Positions 8,613-16,806 of a stretch of 64,000 nt of DNA are shown one piece after another. Numbering within the stretch: position 1 is the first letter of the stretch; each line of letters begins with the position of its first letter. Origin of the DNA: Alphaproteobacteria bacterium. Lineage in GTDB: Bacteria; Pseudomonadota; Alphaproteobacteria; CALKHQ01. A program made the position numbers and the translations under genes. Location of the stretch: the NCBI GenBank assembly GCA_041396705.1, contig JAWKYB010000002.1:248001-312000 (forward strand), given 5' to 3'. The notes below the pieces were generated by a model. The model saw only the letters and a program-made list of their open reading frames with translations, ran no database searches and was not told the origin of the DNA.

Positions 8613-9653
8613 ATGCCGAAGCGCTCCTCCGCCCGCGCCGGCGCCGGGACCGGCAGCGCGCGGATGCGCGACGTCGCGATGCGGGCCGGGGTTTCGACGA
8701 TGACGGTCTCGCGCGCGCTGAAGGAGCCGAGCAAGGTCTCGGACGAGATGCGCGAGCGCGTGCTGCGCGCGGTGCGCGAGATCGGCTACCTGCCCAACCA
8801 TCTCGCCGGCAGCCTGTCGTCGAACCGTTCGACGACGATCGGCCTGATCGTGCCCAGCATCGACAACTCGATCTACACGCAGACCGTCAAGGGGCTGTCG
8901 GAGGTGCTGAAGCGCTCCGGCTTCCAGCTGATGATTGCCGAGACCGGCTATGACCCGAACGAGGAGGAAGAGCTGATCGCGGTCTTTCTCGGCCATCGGG
9001 TCAGCGGGCTTGTGCTGCACAGCACCGAGCACACGCCGGGTGCCGCCCAGGCCATCGCCAAGGCCGGCGTGCCGGTGGTCGAGACCGGCAACATACCGAC
9101 GCAACCCCTTGACATGGTTGTCAGTTATTCGAACCGCGAAGCCGCCTACGCCATGACCACGCACCTGGGCCGGCTCGGCTACAGGCGCATCGCCTTCGCC
9201 TCGCTGTACTCCGTGCACAACGACCGCTCGCAGGACCGCCTGCAGGGCTACAAGGACGCGCTGGCCAAGCTGGGCCACGACTACGACCCGCGACTGGTGG
9301 TCGAGACCGAGCGCGGCCTGGCTGCAGGCGCCGAGCTGGTCGCCCGGGTGGTGCAGACGGTGCCGGAGGTCGACGCGCTGTTCTGCGCCGGCGACGTGCT
9401 GGCGGTCGGCGCGCTGTTCGAGTGCGGCAAGCGCGGCTGGGCCGTGCCCGAGCGGATCGCCATCGCCAGCTTCGACGACGTCGACCTGCTGCGCCACGTC
9501 TCGCCCTCGATGACCACGTTGCGCCTGCCCCGCCACGACATCGGCGAGCGGGCCGCACGCATGTTGCTCAGCCGCATCATGGACGGTGCCGAACACCTGC
9601 GCGGCAGCGTCGTCGACCTGAAGTTCGAGGTCATCCAGCGCGAGAGCACCTGA
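8613..9653 (+). CDS. LacI-family transcriptional regulator, GntR (gluconate repressor)-like
   Basis: A 346-residue regulator. The N-terminal helix-turn-helix is RDVAMRAGVSTMTVSRAL (about residues 19-36) and the hinge helix follows near PNHLAGSLSS. The effector domain resembles the E. coli gluconate repressor GntR over several stretches (VPVVETGN, AAYAMTTHLGRLGYRRIAF, DALFCAGDVLAVGALFECG). AAGGGAG precedes the ATG. Four GntR-like palindromes near this gene suggest it controls the importer at 4758-5693, both dehydrogenase operons, the lactonase pair and itself. The effector is probably a sugar acid or a derivative (inference). Confidence 0.92.
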   Translation: MPKRSSARAGAGTGSARMRDVAMRAGVSTMTVSRALKEPSKVSDEMRERVLRAVREIGYLPNHLAGSLSSNRSTTIGLIVPSIDNSIYTQTVKGLSEVLKRSGFQLMIAETGYDPNEEEELIAVFLGHRVSGLVLHSTEHTPGAAQAIAKAGVPVVETGNIPTQPLDMVVSYSNREAAYAMTTHLGRLGYRRIAFASLYSVHNDRSQDRLQGYKDALAKLGHDYDPRLVVETERGLAAGAELVARVVQTVPEVDALFCAGDVLAVGALFECGKRGWAVPERIAIASFDDVDLLRHVSPSMTTLRLPRHDIGERAARMLLSRIMDGAEHLRGSVVDLKFEVIQREST

Positions 9654-9723
9654 GCCCGCCCGGTCGCGGACGGCCGATCCGTTGGCCGTTGCATCGGTTC
9701 CAGTGCGGTTCTATAGTTGGCGA

Positions 9724-9739
9724 TTGTTACCGGTATCAT
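9724..9739. promoter_or_regulatory. LacI-family operator, copy 4 (second enzyme operon)
   Basis: TTGTTACCGGTATCAT, 15 of 16 bases identical to the reverse complement of copy 3. It lies 119 bases before the start of the second SDR gene, in the only gap ahead of the five-gene rightward operon. Confidence 0.76.
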
Positions 9740-9857
9740 GATTTCCGGCATCTCAGATCGACCGCCGCTGCCGATGCGGTGGCGCGCCGCGGCCGGCGGC
9801 GGAGCGGGGGATGGGCGCGATTGTCGTTCACGCACTGGGCACGACGGGGCGGCTCGC

Positions 9858-10667
9858 ATGGCTGCGCATGAGGCGGCCGGCCGCGCATTGGACGGCTGCC
9901 GCGCGCTGGTCACCGGCTCGACCGGCGGCCTGGGGCTGACGAGTGCCGAAGGGCTCGCCCGCGCCGGCGCGGCGGTGATGCTGCACGGGCTGGCGCCGGC
10001 GGCCGAGGTCGAGCCGCGGCGGCAGCAGCTTGCCGCGGAGACCGGGGCCGAGGTCGCCTATCGCAGTGCCGACCTTTCGTCGCAGGCGGGCGTCGACGAC
10101 CTGGTCGACGGTACAAGCCAAAGCCTCGGCGGCATCGACATCCTGGTCAACAATGCGGTGGTCCGCCATTTCGCGTCGGTCGTCGACTTCCCCACCGAAT
10201 CCTGGGACGCCTCGCTGGCTGTCAACCTGTCGGCCGCCTTCTTCGCCATCCGCCGCCTGCTGCCTTCGATGCGGCGAAACAACTTCGGCCGCATCTTCAA
10301 CATCGCGTCGGTCTATGGCCTGCGCGGAACGACCGACCGGGTCGGCTATGTGGCGACGAAATCGGGCCTGCTCGGTCTGACACGCGCCGTCGCCCTCGAG
10401 AATCTCGACTGCGACGTGACCTGTCACTGCATATGCCCGGGTTCGGTGCTGACGCCTGGCACCGAGGGCCGCGTCGAGCGCATCATGGCCGAGCGCAACA
10501 CCGACCGCGGCCAGGCGGAGCGCATCTTTCTGGAGGGCAAGCAGCCCGGCGGCAACTTCGTCGCACCGCAAAGCGTGTCGAACCTGCTGGTATTCCTGTG
10601 CGGCCCGGTCGCGCGCGACATGACGGGGGCGACGCTGCCGGTCGAGGCCGGCTGGCTTGCCAGCTAG
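9858..10667 (+). CDS. SDR-family dehydrogenase, 3-hydroxybutyrate-dehydrogenase-like
   Basis: A 269-residue classical SDR with TGSTGGLGL near residue 20, NNAV near residue 99, the catalytic serine in IASVYGLRG, the YVATK catalytic pair and CPGSVLTP. The arrangement is closest in feel to D-3-hydroxybutyrate dehydrogenases, but the context suggests a sugar-acid or hydroxyacid substrate. The ATG at 9858 was preferred because upstream in-frame sequence is arginine/glycine-rich and family-unlike; the ribosome site (GGGGCGG) is poor. It is the first gene of an operon of five closely spaced genes downstream of operator copy 4. Confidence 0.9.
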   Translation: MAAHEAAGRALDGCRALVTGSTGGLGLTSAEGLARAGAAVMLHGLAPAAEVEPRRQQLAAETGAEVAYRSADLSSQAGVDDLVDGTSQSLGGIDILVNNAVVRHFASVVDFPTESWDASLAVNLSAAFFAIRRLLPSMRRNNFGRIFNIASVYGLRGTTDRVGYVATKSGLLGLTRAVALENLDCDVTCHCICPGSVLTPGTEGRVERIMAERNTDRGQAERIFLEGKQPGGNFVAPQSVSNLLVFLCGPVARDMTGATLPVEAGWLAS

Positions 10668-10694
10668 TCCGCGCCGGCACGAAAGGAGGCCCCG

Positions 10695-11486
10695 ATGGAC
10701 GACACCTACGAGCTTTTCGCGGTCCGCTACGGCCACCACGACCGCAATGCCGCCGCCAACTTCATCGGCGGCGATCCGCACGACGGTCCGATGCCGCTGG
10801 ACTATTTCGTCTGGGCGATCGTCGGCCGCGACAGAACCTTCGTGTTCGACACCGGCTTCGACGCCGAAACCGGCAAACGGCGCCGGCGCGACCTGCTGCG
10901 GCCGGTCGGCGAAGGCCTGAAAATGATCGGCGTCGAACCCGACAGCGTGCAGGACGTGATCATCTCGCACATGCACTTCGACCATTGCGGCAACCACGAC
11001 CTGTTCCCGCAGGCGCGCTATCACGTGCAGGATGCGGAGATGGCCTATTGCACCGGGCGCTGCATGTGCCACCCGTTCCTGCGCCACGCCTACGACTATG
11101 GCGACGTGTCCAGCATGCTGGCGCGGCTGTTTGCCGGCCGCGTCAGCTTCCATGACGGCGAATCGCAGGTCGCGCCGAACCTGACCGTGCATCGCATCGG
11201 CGGCCATACCCGGGGCCTGCAGGCGGTGCGCGTGCTGACCCGCCGCGGCTGGGTCGTGCTCGGCTCGGACGCCGCTCACTTCTATGCCAATTTCGAGCAA
11301 TATCGCCCCTTCCCGGTGGTCGAGAGCGCCACCGAGATGCTGGAAGGCTACGACACCATGCGCCGCCTCGCCTCGTCGCCGCGCCACATCGTTCCGGGCC
11401 ACGACCCGCTGGTGCTGACGCGCTATCCGACGGCCCTCGACGGGGTCGGCGACATCGTGCGCCTGGATCTGGACCCGGTCGCCTGA
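10695..11486 (+). CDS. metallo-beta-lactamase-fold hydrolase (lactonase-like), second copy
   Basis: A 263-residue MBL-fold enzyme. Its metal motif is ISHMHFDHCGNHDLFP near residue 93, with further ligands in GGHTRG, GSDAAH and a late VPGHDPLV. It belongs to the same broad lactonase group as the protein at 7066 but is clearly different in sequence, so the regulon has two such hydrolases. GGAGGC lies just before the ATG. A Cys-rich loop (CTGRCMCHPF) is unusual and specific to this copy. A role in opening a lactone formed by the SDR upstream is an inference. Confidence 0.9.
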   Translation: MDDTYELFAVRYGHHDRNAAANFIGGDPHDGPMPLDYFVWAIVGRDRTFVFDTGFDAETGKRRRRDLLRPVGEGLKMIGVEPDSVQDVIISHMHFDHCGNHDLFPQARYHVQDAEMAYCTGRCMCHPFLRHAYDYGDVSSMLARLFAGRVSFHDGESQVAPNLTVHRIGGHTRGLQAVRVLTRRGWVVLGSDAAHFYANFEQYRPFPVVESATEMLEGYDTMRRLASSPRHIVPGHDPLVLTRYPTALDGVGDIVRLDLDPVA

Positions 11487-11535
11487 CGCACGCCCGGATC
11501 GCGACCAACGCTTGCAGAACGGGAGGAGTGTCGGC

Positions 11536-12429
11536 ATGAGCGGCACCAGGATCGGATTTGCCGGCATCGGCCGGATGGGCGCCCCGCTCGCCCGGCGCCT
11601 GCTGAACGCCGGCCATTCGGTGACCGTGTTCGACACTAATCCCGTCGCAGTGGAGGCGCTGGCCGCAGCGGGCGCCGACAGCGCCGCCAGCCCCGCCGCT
11701 CTCGCCGGCATTTGCGAGGTGGTTCTGGTCTCGCTGCCGACGCCGGAGATCGTTGAGGCCGTGGCACTCGGTGCCGATGGCCTGAGTGCCGGCGGCAGCG
11801 TGCGCATCGTCGTCGACCTTTCGACCACCGGGTCGCGTGTCGCCAAGGCGGTCGCCGCGGGCCTCACCGCCGCCGGCATCGCCGCAGTCGACTGCCCGGT
11901 CAGCGGCGGTGTGGCCGGAGCCGAGAAGGGCACGCTGGCGCTGATGGCCGCCTGCCCGGCACCGGTGCTGGAGGAGATCCGGCCGATCCTCGAATGCTTC
12001 GGCCGGGTGTTCCACGTCGGCGCAGAGCCGGGCATGGGCCAGACCATCAAGGTGATCAACAACCTGATGTCGGTGACCGCACTGTCGATCGCCTCGGAGG
12101 CGCTGGTGCTCGGCGCCAAGGCGGGGATCGACCCGGCCAAGCTGGTCGAGGTCATCAATGCCGGCAGCGGCGCCTCCAACGCCACCCTGACCAAGATTCC
12201 CAAATTCGTGCTCACCCGCAGCTTCGACTTCGGTTTCGCGCTCGAGCTGTCGGCCAAGGACGTCCGCCTCTGCCTTGAGGAGAGCGAGGCGCAGGGGGTG
12301 CCGATGATCGTCGGCAGCGCGGTCAGGCAGCTGCTGACCATCGCCAAGGGCAGGTTGGGCGGCAGCGCCGACCTGACCGAGATCATCAAGCCGATCGAGG
12401 AATGGTCCGGCGTCCAGGTCGCAGGCTGA
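11536..12429 (+). CDS. NAD(P)-binding 3-hydroxyisobutyrate-dehydrogenase-family enzyme
   Basis: A 297-residue beta-hydroxyacid dehydrogenase. It has the N-terminal Rossmann motif GFAGIGRMGAPLARRLL, the substrate motif DCPVSGGVAGAEKGT near residue 120, the catalytic lysine in GQTIKVINNLM, and a C-terminal all-helical domain with KDVRLCLEE. Relatives act on 3-hydroxyisobutyrate, tartronate semialdehyde, glycerate-type or 6-phosphogluconate-type acids. The ATG at 11536 is chosen because GGGAGGAG sits about eight bases upstream; the frame opens 24 bases earlier. It sits between the lactonase-like and MmgE/PrpD genes in the LacI-controlled operon. Confidence 0.92.
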   Translation: MSGTRIGFAGIGRMGAPLARRLLNAGHSVTVFDTNPVAVEALAAAGADSAASPAALAGICEVVLVSLPTPEIVEAVALGADGLSAGGSVRIVVDLSTTGSRVAKAVAAGLTAAGIAAVDCPVSGGVAGAEKGTLALMAACPAPVLEEIRPILECFGRVFHVGAEPGMGQTIKVINNLMSVTALSIASEALVLGAKAGIDPAKLVEVINAGSGASNATLTKIPKFVLTRSFDFGFALELSAKDVRLCLEESEAQGVPMIVGSAVRQLLTIAKGRLGGSADLTEIIKPIEEWSGVQVAG

Positions 12430-12433
12430 TCCG

Positions 12434-13789
12434 GTGACCGAGCCCGGCCAGTCGCGCAGGCTGGCGACCTTCGTCGCCGACTCCGACCCGGCCGACCTGC
12501 CGGTCGCCGTCCGCGACCACGTGCTCAGGCTCGTGCTCAACGGCTTCGGCACCGCGATCGGCGGCGCGGCGGACCAGGCGCTGCACAACCTCGCCCGGGC
12601 CGTACTGCCGTTCTCGGCGAGCCCGCAGGCCACGGTGATCGGCACGGACGTGCGGGCGGACATGCCGACGGCTGCCTTCCTCAATGCCGCCGCGCTCAAC
12701 GTGTTCGACTTCGACGACAACCACGCCGGCACGGTCATCCATCCGACCGCGCCGGTGCTGCCGGCGGCGCTGGCGCTGGCCGAGACGCGGGAGGTCGGCG
12801 GCGCGGCCTTGCTCCACGCGGTCGCCCTCGGCATCGAGGTGGCATGCCGGATCGGCACCGCCGTGTCGCCGGGCCACTACGATCGCGGCTGGCACATCAC
12901 TGCCACCTGCGGCGTGTTCGGCGCCGCCGCTGCCGCATCCCGCCTGCTCGGTCTCGACGCCACCCGCACCCTGTGGGCGTTCGGCAATGCCGCGGCCCAG
13001 GCCGCCGGGCTGGTCGAGACGCTCGGCCACATGGCCAAGAGCGTCGGTGTCGGCGGCGCCGCGCGCAACGGGCTGATGGCGGCGTTGATGGCGCAGGCGG
13101 GAGTCGCCGGCCCGGACCGGCCGCTGGAGGGGCCGCGCGGATTCCTGCGCGTCTGCTGCGACGCGCCGCGGCCCGAACGCATCGATGCCGAACTCGGCAC
13201 CCGGTGGGAAATGTTGCAGGTCATGCTCAAGCCCTATCCCTGCGGCGTCGTGCTGAACCCGGTCGTCGATGCCTGCCTGGCCCTGCGGGCCGATCCGGCC
13301 TTCGCCGCCGAGCGCGTGGAACGGATCCGGGTCCGCGGCAACCCCCTGCTGAAGGCGCGCACCGACCGGCCCGGCGTCGTCACCGGTCGCGAGGCCCAGG
13401 TCAGCGCCCAGCATGCGGCGGCCGTCGCGCTGGTGCGCGGCTCCGCCGGACTGGCCGACTTTGCCGACGCGGCGGTGCGCGACCCCGCGGTGCGGGCGCT
13501 CGCCGCTCGCGTGGCGACCGTCGAGGCCGACGACACCATGCCGGTCGAGGCCGCGAGCGTTGCGACCGAGATGGTCGACGGCAGCCGGATCCAGTCGGCG
13601 GTGGCGCTGAGCCGGGGCAATCCCGGCCGTCCGATCGCCGACGCAGACCTCTCCGCCAAGTTCGCCGCGCTCGCCCGCCACGGCGCGCCCGGCGTGAATG
13701 CCGACCGCCTCGCCGCGGCGCTGTGGCGGCTTTCCGACATCGACCGCGTGGCGCCGCTGATGGCGCTTGCGCGGCCGCCCCTGCCCTGA
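12434..13789 (+). CDS. MmgE/PrpD family protein (dehydratase/isomerase)
   Basis: A 451-residue protein of the size typical for the MmgE/PrpD superfamily, which includes 2-methylcitrate dehydratase, cis-aconitate decarboxylase and iminodisuccinate epimerase. The signature FDFDDNHAGTVIHPTAP is near residue 91, followed by the family helix ALGIEVACRIGTAV and GWHITATCGVFGAAAAASRL. The second domain has LKPYPCGVVLNPVVDACLAL. The start is GTG at 12434, four bases after the previous stop. The enzyme would dehydrate or isomerise a hydroxy-acid intermediate; the exact reaction cannot be assigned. Confidence 0.92.
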   Translation: MTEPGQSRRLATFVADSDPADLPVAVRDHVLRLVLNGFGTAIGGAADQALHNLARAVLPFSASPQATVIGTDVRADMPTAAFLNAAALNVFDFDDNHAGTVIHPTAPVLPAALALAETREVGGAALLHAVALGIEVACRIGTAVSPGHYDRGWHITATCGVFGAAAAASRLLGLDATRTLWAFGNAAAQAAGLVETLGHMAKSVGVGGAARNGLMAALMAQAGVAGPDRPLEGPRGFLRVCCDAPRPERIDAELGTRWEMLQVMLKPYPCGVVLNPVVDACLALRADPAFAAERVERIRVRGNPLLKARTDRPGVVTGREAQVSAQHAAAVALVRGSAGLADFADAAVRDPAVRALAARVATVEADDTMPVEAASVATEMVDGSRIQSAVALSRGNPGRPIADADLSAKFAALARHGAPGVNADRLAAALWRLSDIDRVAPLMALARPPLP

Positions 13790-13804
13790 CAACGGAGGAT
13801 CGCC

Positions 13805-14221
13805 ATGACCAGCCGCCGCCCGGAATTCCAGGGCGAGAAGTTCGACCACGGCCTCGCCATCCGCCGCGAGGTTCTCGGCGACGCCTATGTCGACAAGTCG
13901 CTGTCCGCCGCCACCGACTATTCGGCGCCGCTGCAGAAGCTGATCACCGAGTGGTGCTGGGGCGAGATCTGGGGACGGCCCGGCCTGGACCGGCGCCTGC
14001 GCAGCGTGTTGAACCTGGGCATGACCATGGCGCTGAACCGGCCGGCAGAGTTCAAGGCCCACGCCCGCGGCGCCCTGAACAACGGCGTCAGCCGCGCGGA
14101 AATTGTCGAGATCGTGCTGCAGGGCGCGATCTACTGCGGCGCGCCGGCCTCGCTGGACGCGATGCGGATCGCCCAGGCGCTGTTCGACGAGATCGACGCC
14201 CAGGCCGAGGCCGGCGGCTGA
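13805..14221 (+). CDS. carboxymuconolactone-decarboxylase-family protein (PcaC-like)
   Basis: A 138-residue protein matching the size and pattern of 4-carboxymuconolactone decarboxylase: RREVLGDAYVDKSL, then TEWCWGEIWGRPGLDRRLRS, AHARGALNNGVSRAEIVEI and AIYCGAPASLDAMR. It lacks the CxxC pair of AhpD-type peroxidases, so a decarboxylase-like or lactone-acting role is more likely. No other protocatechuate-pathway gene is present, so the true substrate is probably a product of the upstream enzymes. GGAGG precedes the ATG. It is the last gene of the LacI-linked operon. Confidence 0.9.
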   Translation: MTSRRPEFQGEKFDHGLAIRREVLGDAYVDKSLSAATDYSAPLQKLITEWCWGEIWGRPGLDRRLRSVLNLGMTMALNRPAEFKAHARGALNNGVSRAEIVEIVLQGAIYCGAPASLDAMRIAQALFDEIDAQAEAGG

Positions 14222-14497
14222 GTGTGTCGCCTGAGTTCTGGGGACCTTACGCATCGTCGTTGCTGCGATGCTGACGCGACATGGGCAGAATGGTCATCCC
14301 GCATAGTCGACGGCCGCATGCATGCCATGCGACGGGCTGGCGGCACGCGCCGGCGGATCGCCAGCGGCGTCAAGACGCCGCATCAACCCACCGCCGGTGT
14401 CGTGCAACCGCACCTCGACCCACCGCTTCTGATCTGCGGTCCGGGCAGCGCGCTGTTCCGCGCGCCGGATGCCGGCCGGCCCGCGCCCGCAGCGCCG
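14222..14497. other. 276-base gap between convergent operons
   Basis: The stretch lies between the PcaC-like gene and the MFS gene on opposite strands. It contains short inverted repeats such as GCATGCATGC but no clear stem with a T tract, no operator copy and no plausible gene. Confidence 0.4.
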
Positions 14498-15721
14498 TCA
14501 GCCGGTGCGGACAACCCGGCGCTCGCTGGCTCGGGACAGCAACGCCAACACGAGGCCGGCGGCCGACATGCACAGCATCAGCCAAAGTGCGCCGATCCAG
14601 CCACCGGCGTCGATCCGCGCCGCGGCAAGCGCCGGCGGGCCAAACAGCTGCCCGGCGTTGGTCGCCATCACCATGAGCCCGCTCATCGCGCCGACCTGCG
14701 CAAGGGTGGGCGCATAGACCGGCGCGGACGCCAGGGAAGATGCCGGCACGAGGCCTCCGGCGACGCCGAAGCCGACAGCGAATGCCAGATGCAACAGCGG
14801 GTGGCCCGCAGCGCCGTTGAGATAGATCCCGGCCTCGGTCAGGACCATGCCGCCGGCCCCGATGCTGAGCAGCAGCCAGATCGGCCATCCGAGGCCGAGC
14901 GCGCGGGCGGCGAGAAAGTTCCCGCCGGCATTGAACGCGAGCACGAGCGCGGGAACGGCCGCCGTCGTCAAGGCCCCCACATGGTAGGCTTCCCCGACAT
15001 AGGTCGGCAGCCAGCTCATCAGGGCAATGTGCTGCGCCGCATAGAGTGCATAGGCCCCGGCAACCAACAGGCCGCCGGCACGGGTCACGACATGCCCCAT
15101 GTCCGACAGGATCGACCGAGCGGACGAGAAGGACGCGCGACCCGGCGACCAGCGCGAAAGCGTCCGCCACAGCACGGCCGCCCAGACCAGGCACAGACCG
15201 GCGTTCAGGACCCACAGGCCTCGCCAGCCCAGCGCGTCGACGGCGCCGGCGGACAGCAGCAACATGCCGGCGAACCCCGCGGGCATGTAGATCGACCAGA
15301 ATCCCAGCACTCGCCTCCTGTCGAGCGTGGATGTCGCCCGCGCGATGATTGCCGTCCCTGTTACGGTGGTCGCGGTGAAACCCAGGCCCTCGATCGCGCG
15401 CGCGGCGAGCATCAATTCCGCGCTCGTCGCCAGCGCGCCGGCAATACTGCCAACGGCCAGCGACAGCAGTCCGAACGCGATGACCCTGCCGATGCCGATA
15501 CGGTCGGCGATCGCGCCGGCTACGAGACCCGTCGCGAATCCGACGACCGAAATCGTGGAGGCGATCCACCCGCCGAGAACCAGCCCGGCGTCAAGCTCTG
15601 CGCGGACCAGCGTCAGGGTGGGTGGCAGTTTGCCGATCTGCGCAGCGGCGAGAACGCCTGCAACGAAGACGAGCCAGACAATCCGCCATTGTGTCGCCTG
15701 GCTATCCGGGCTGGCCGCCAT
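14498..15721 (-). CDS. MFS transporter
   Basis: A 407-residue integral membrane protein with about 12 transmembrane segments, the normal size for the major facilitator superfamily. The conserved loop after helix 2 appears as GAIADRIGIGRVIAFG (GxxADRxGRR type). Repeats of small-residue helices and a GFWSIYMPAGFAGML segment resemble MFS carriers of the cyanate/nitrate or aromatic-acid type. It lies 101 bases downstream of the PxpC-like gene in the same direction, so it may be an exporter or extra importer for the oxoproline/hydantoin substrate. The substrate is unknown. Confidence 0.85.
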   Translation of the reverse strand: MAASPDSQATQWRIVWLVFVAGVLAAAQIGKLPPTLTLVRAELDAGLVLGGWIASTISVVGFATGLVAGAIADRIGIGRVIAFGLLSLAVGSIAGALATSAELMLAARAIEGLGFTATTVTGTAIIARATSTLDRRRVLGFWSIYMPAGFAGMLLLSAGAVDALGWRGLWVLNAGLCLVWAAVLWRTLSRWSPGRASFSSARSILSDMGHVVTRAGGLLVAGAYALYAAQHIALMSWLPTYVGEAYHVGALTTAAVPALVLAFNAGGNFLAARALGLGWPIWLLLSIGAGGMVLTEAGIYLNGAAGHPLLHLAFAVGFGVAGGLVPASSLASAPVYAPTLAQVGAMSGLMVMATNAGQLFGPPALAAARIDAGGWIGALWLMLCMSAAGLVLALLSRASERRVVRTG

Positions 15722-15822
15722 CGATCATCCCGCTATCTGCCCCCAACACCGTCAACGACGACAATGCTTTACCGGGGCTGTACCGAGGCTATGCCGGAAT
15801 GCGGCGGAGGCACCCGCCGGCA

Positions 15823-16800
15823 TCAGCCCAGCGACTCCGCGGTGCAGAAGCCATCGATGCGGCGCCGCATGGCCTGGGCCTCCTGGACCGTGACCACGGT
15901 GAACCGGTAGACGTCGCCAGGCCGCGACTGGGCGAGCTTCCACAGCGCGGCGGACGGAACGGTGTAGGGATTGATGAATCCTCCGGTGCTGGGACCGTCG
16001 ACGACCAGGATGATCGGAGTCTGACCGCAAAGATTGACCGCCCCCATCGGATAGCCGTGATCGAGGACGTTCGAAGGATCCTGCCCGTGCTCCGGCCGCT
16101 TGCTGGTGGCGACCTCGGAGAATGTCCATTCGGGCCCGCTCAGCCTGAGCCCGGTGCGGTTGCTCTTTGCCGACAACGTCCACGGGCTGGACAGGAACAT
16201 CGCGTGGGCGGCGGCGTCGATCCAGTCGTCGTTGGGGCCGGCCACCACCTCGATCGTCCATTCGCGCGCGCCGTCGATCGCCGGTCGGCGGTCGTCGCGC
16301 ACGCGGGCACCGACGGGTGCGCCGTCCGACCCACCGACGGGAATGACTTGTCCGGCCTTCAGCGCGTGTCCCTCGATGCCGCCGACGCCCGCCATGTGGA
16401 ATGTCGAACGCGAGCCGAGAACCCGAGGCGTGTCGATGCCGCCGGCAATGGCGATGTAGGCACGCGCACCGACCTGCGCGGCACCGAAGCGCAGCTCCTG
16501 GCCGGCACGCACGGCCACGCATTCCCATAGCGGCAGGGCCATACCGTCGAGCCGCGGCGCCATGTCGGCGCCGGTGACCGCGATGACGCTGTCGCGCTGG
16601 AATTTCAGCCGAGGACCGAGAAACTGGCACTCCAGAGTCGCCGCATCCTGTCCATTTCCGACCAGCACGTTGGCCAGCCGATGCGACCACATGTCGAAGG
16701 GGCCGGACGGCGGGAAGCCCTGCTCCCAATAGCCAAGCCGTCCGGGAAAATCCTGCACGCTGGTCTCAAGACCCGGCTCCAAAACCTCGATCATCGGCAA
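15823..16800 (-). CDS. pxpC: 5-oxoprolinase subunit PxpC (biotin-dependent carboxyltransferase-like, KipA family)
   Basis: A 325-residue protein. It starts with IEVLEPGLETSVQDFPGRLGYWEQGFPPSGPFD, the hallmark pattern of the KipA/urea-amidolyase-related family, and has AATLECQFLGPRLKF and VDGPSTGGFINPYTV later. In E. coli the PxpABC complex converts 5-oxoproline plus ATP to glutamate; PxpC and PxpB carry the kinase/carrier functions. It lies six bases after the PxpB gene. The substrate could be 5-oxoproline or a related lactam. Confidence 0.92.
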   Translation of the reverse strand: MPMIEVLEPGLETSVQDFPGRLGYWEQGFPPSGPFDMWSHRLANVLVGNGQDAATLECQFLGPRLKFQRDSVIAVTGADMAPRLDGMALPLWECVAVRAGQELRFGAAQVGARAYIAIAGGIDTPRVLGSRSTFHMAGVGGIEGHALKAGQVIPVGGSDGAPVGARVRDDRRPAIDGAREWTIEVVAGPNDDWIDAAAHAMFLSSPWTLSAKSNRTGLRLSGPEWTFSEVATSKRPEHGQDPSNVLDHGYPMGAVNLCGQTPIILVVDGPSTGGFINPYTVPSAALWKLAQSRPGDVYRFTVVTVQEAQAMRRRIDGFCTAESLG

Positions 16801-16806
16801 GGCCCC

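Noticed and set aside
9828..14254. Two long minus-strand frames across the rightward five-gene operon
   Set aside because: They span several well-supported genes on the other strand and show no conserved domain; they arise from GC codon bias.
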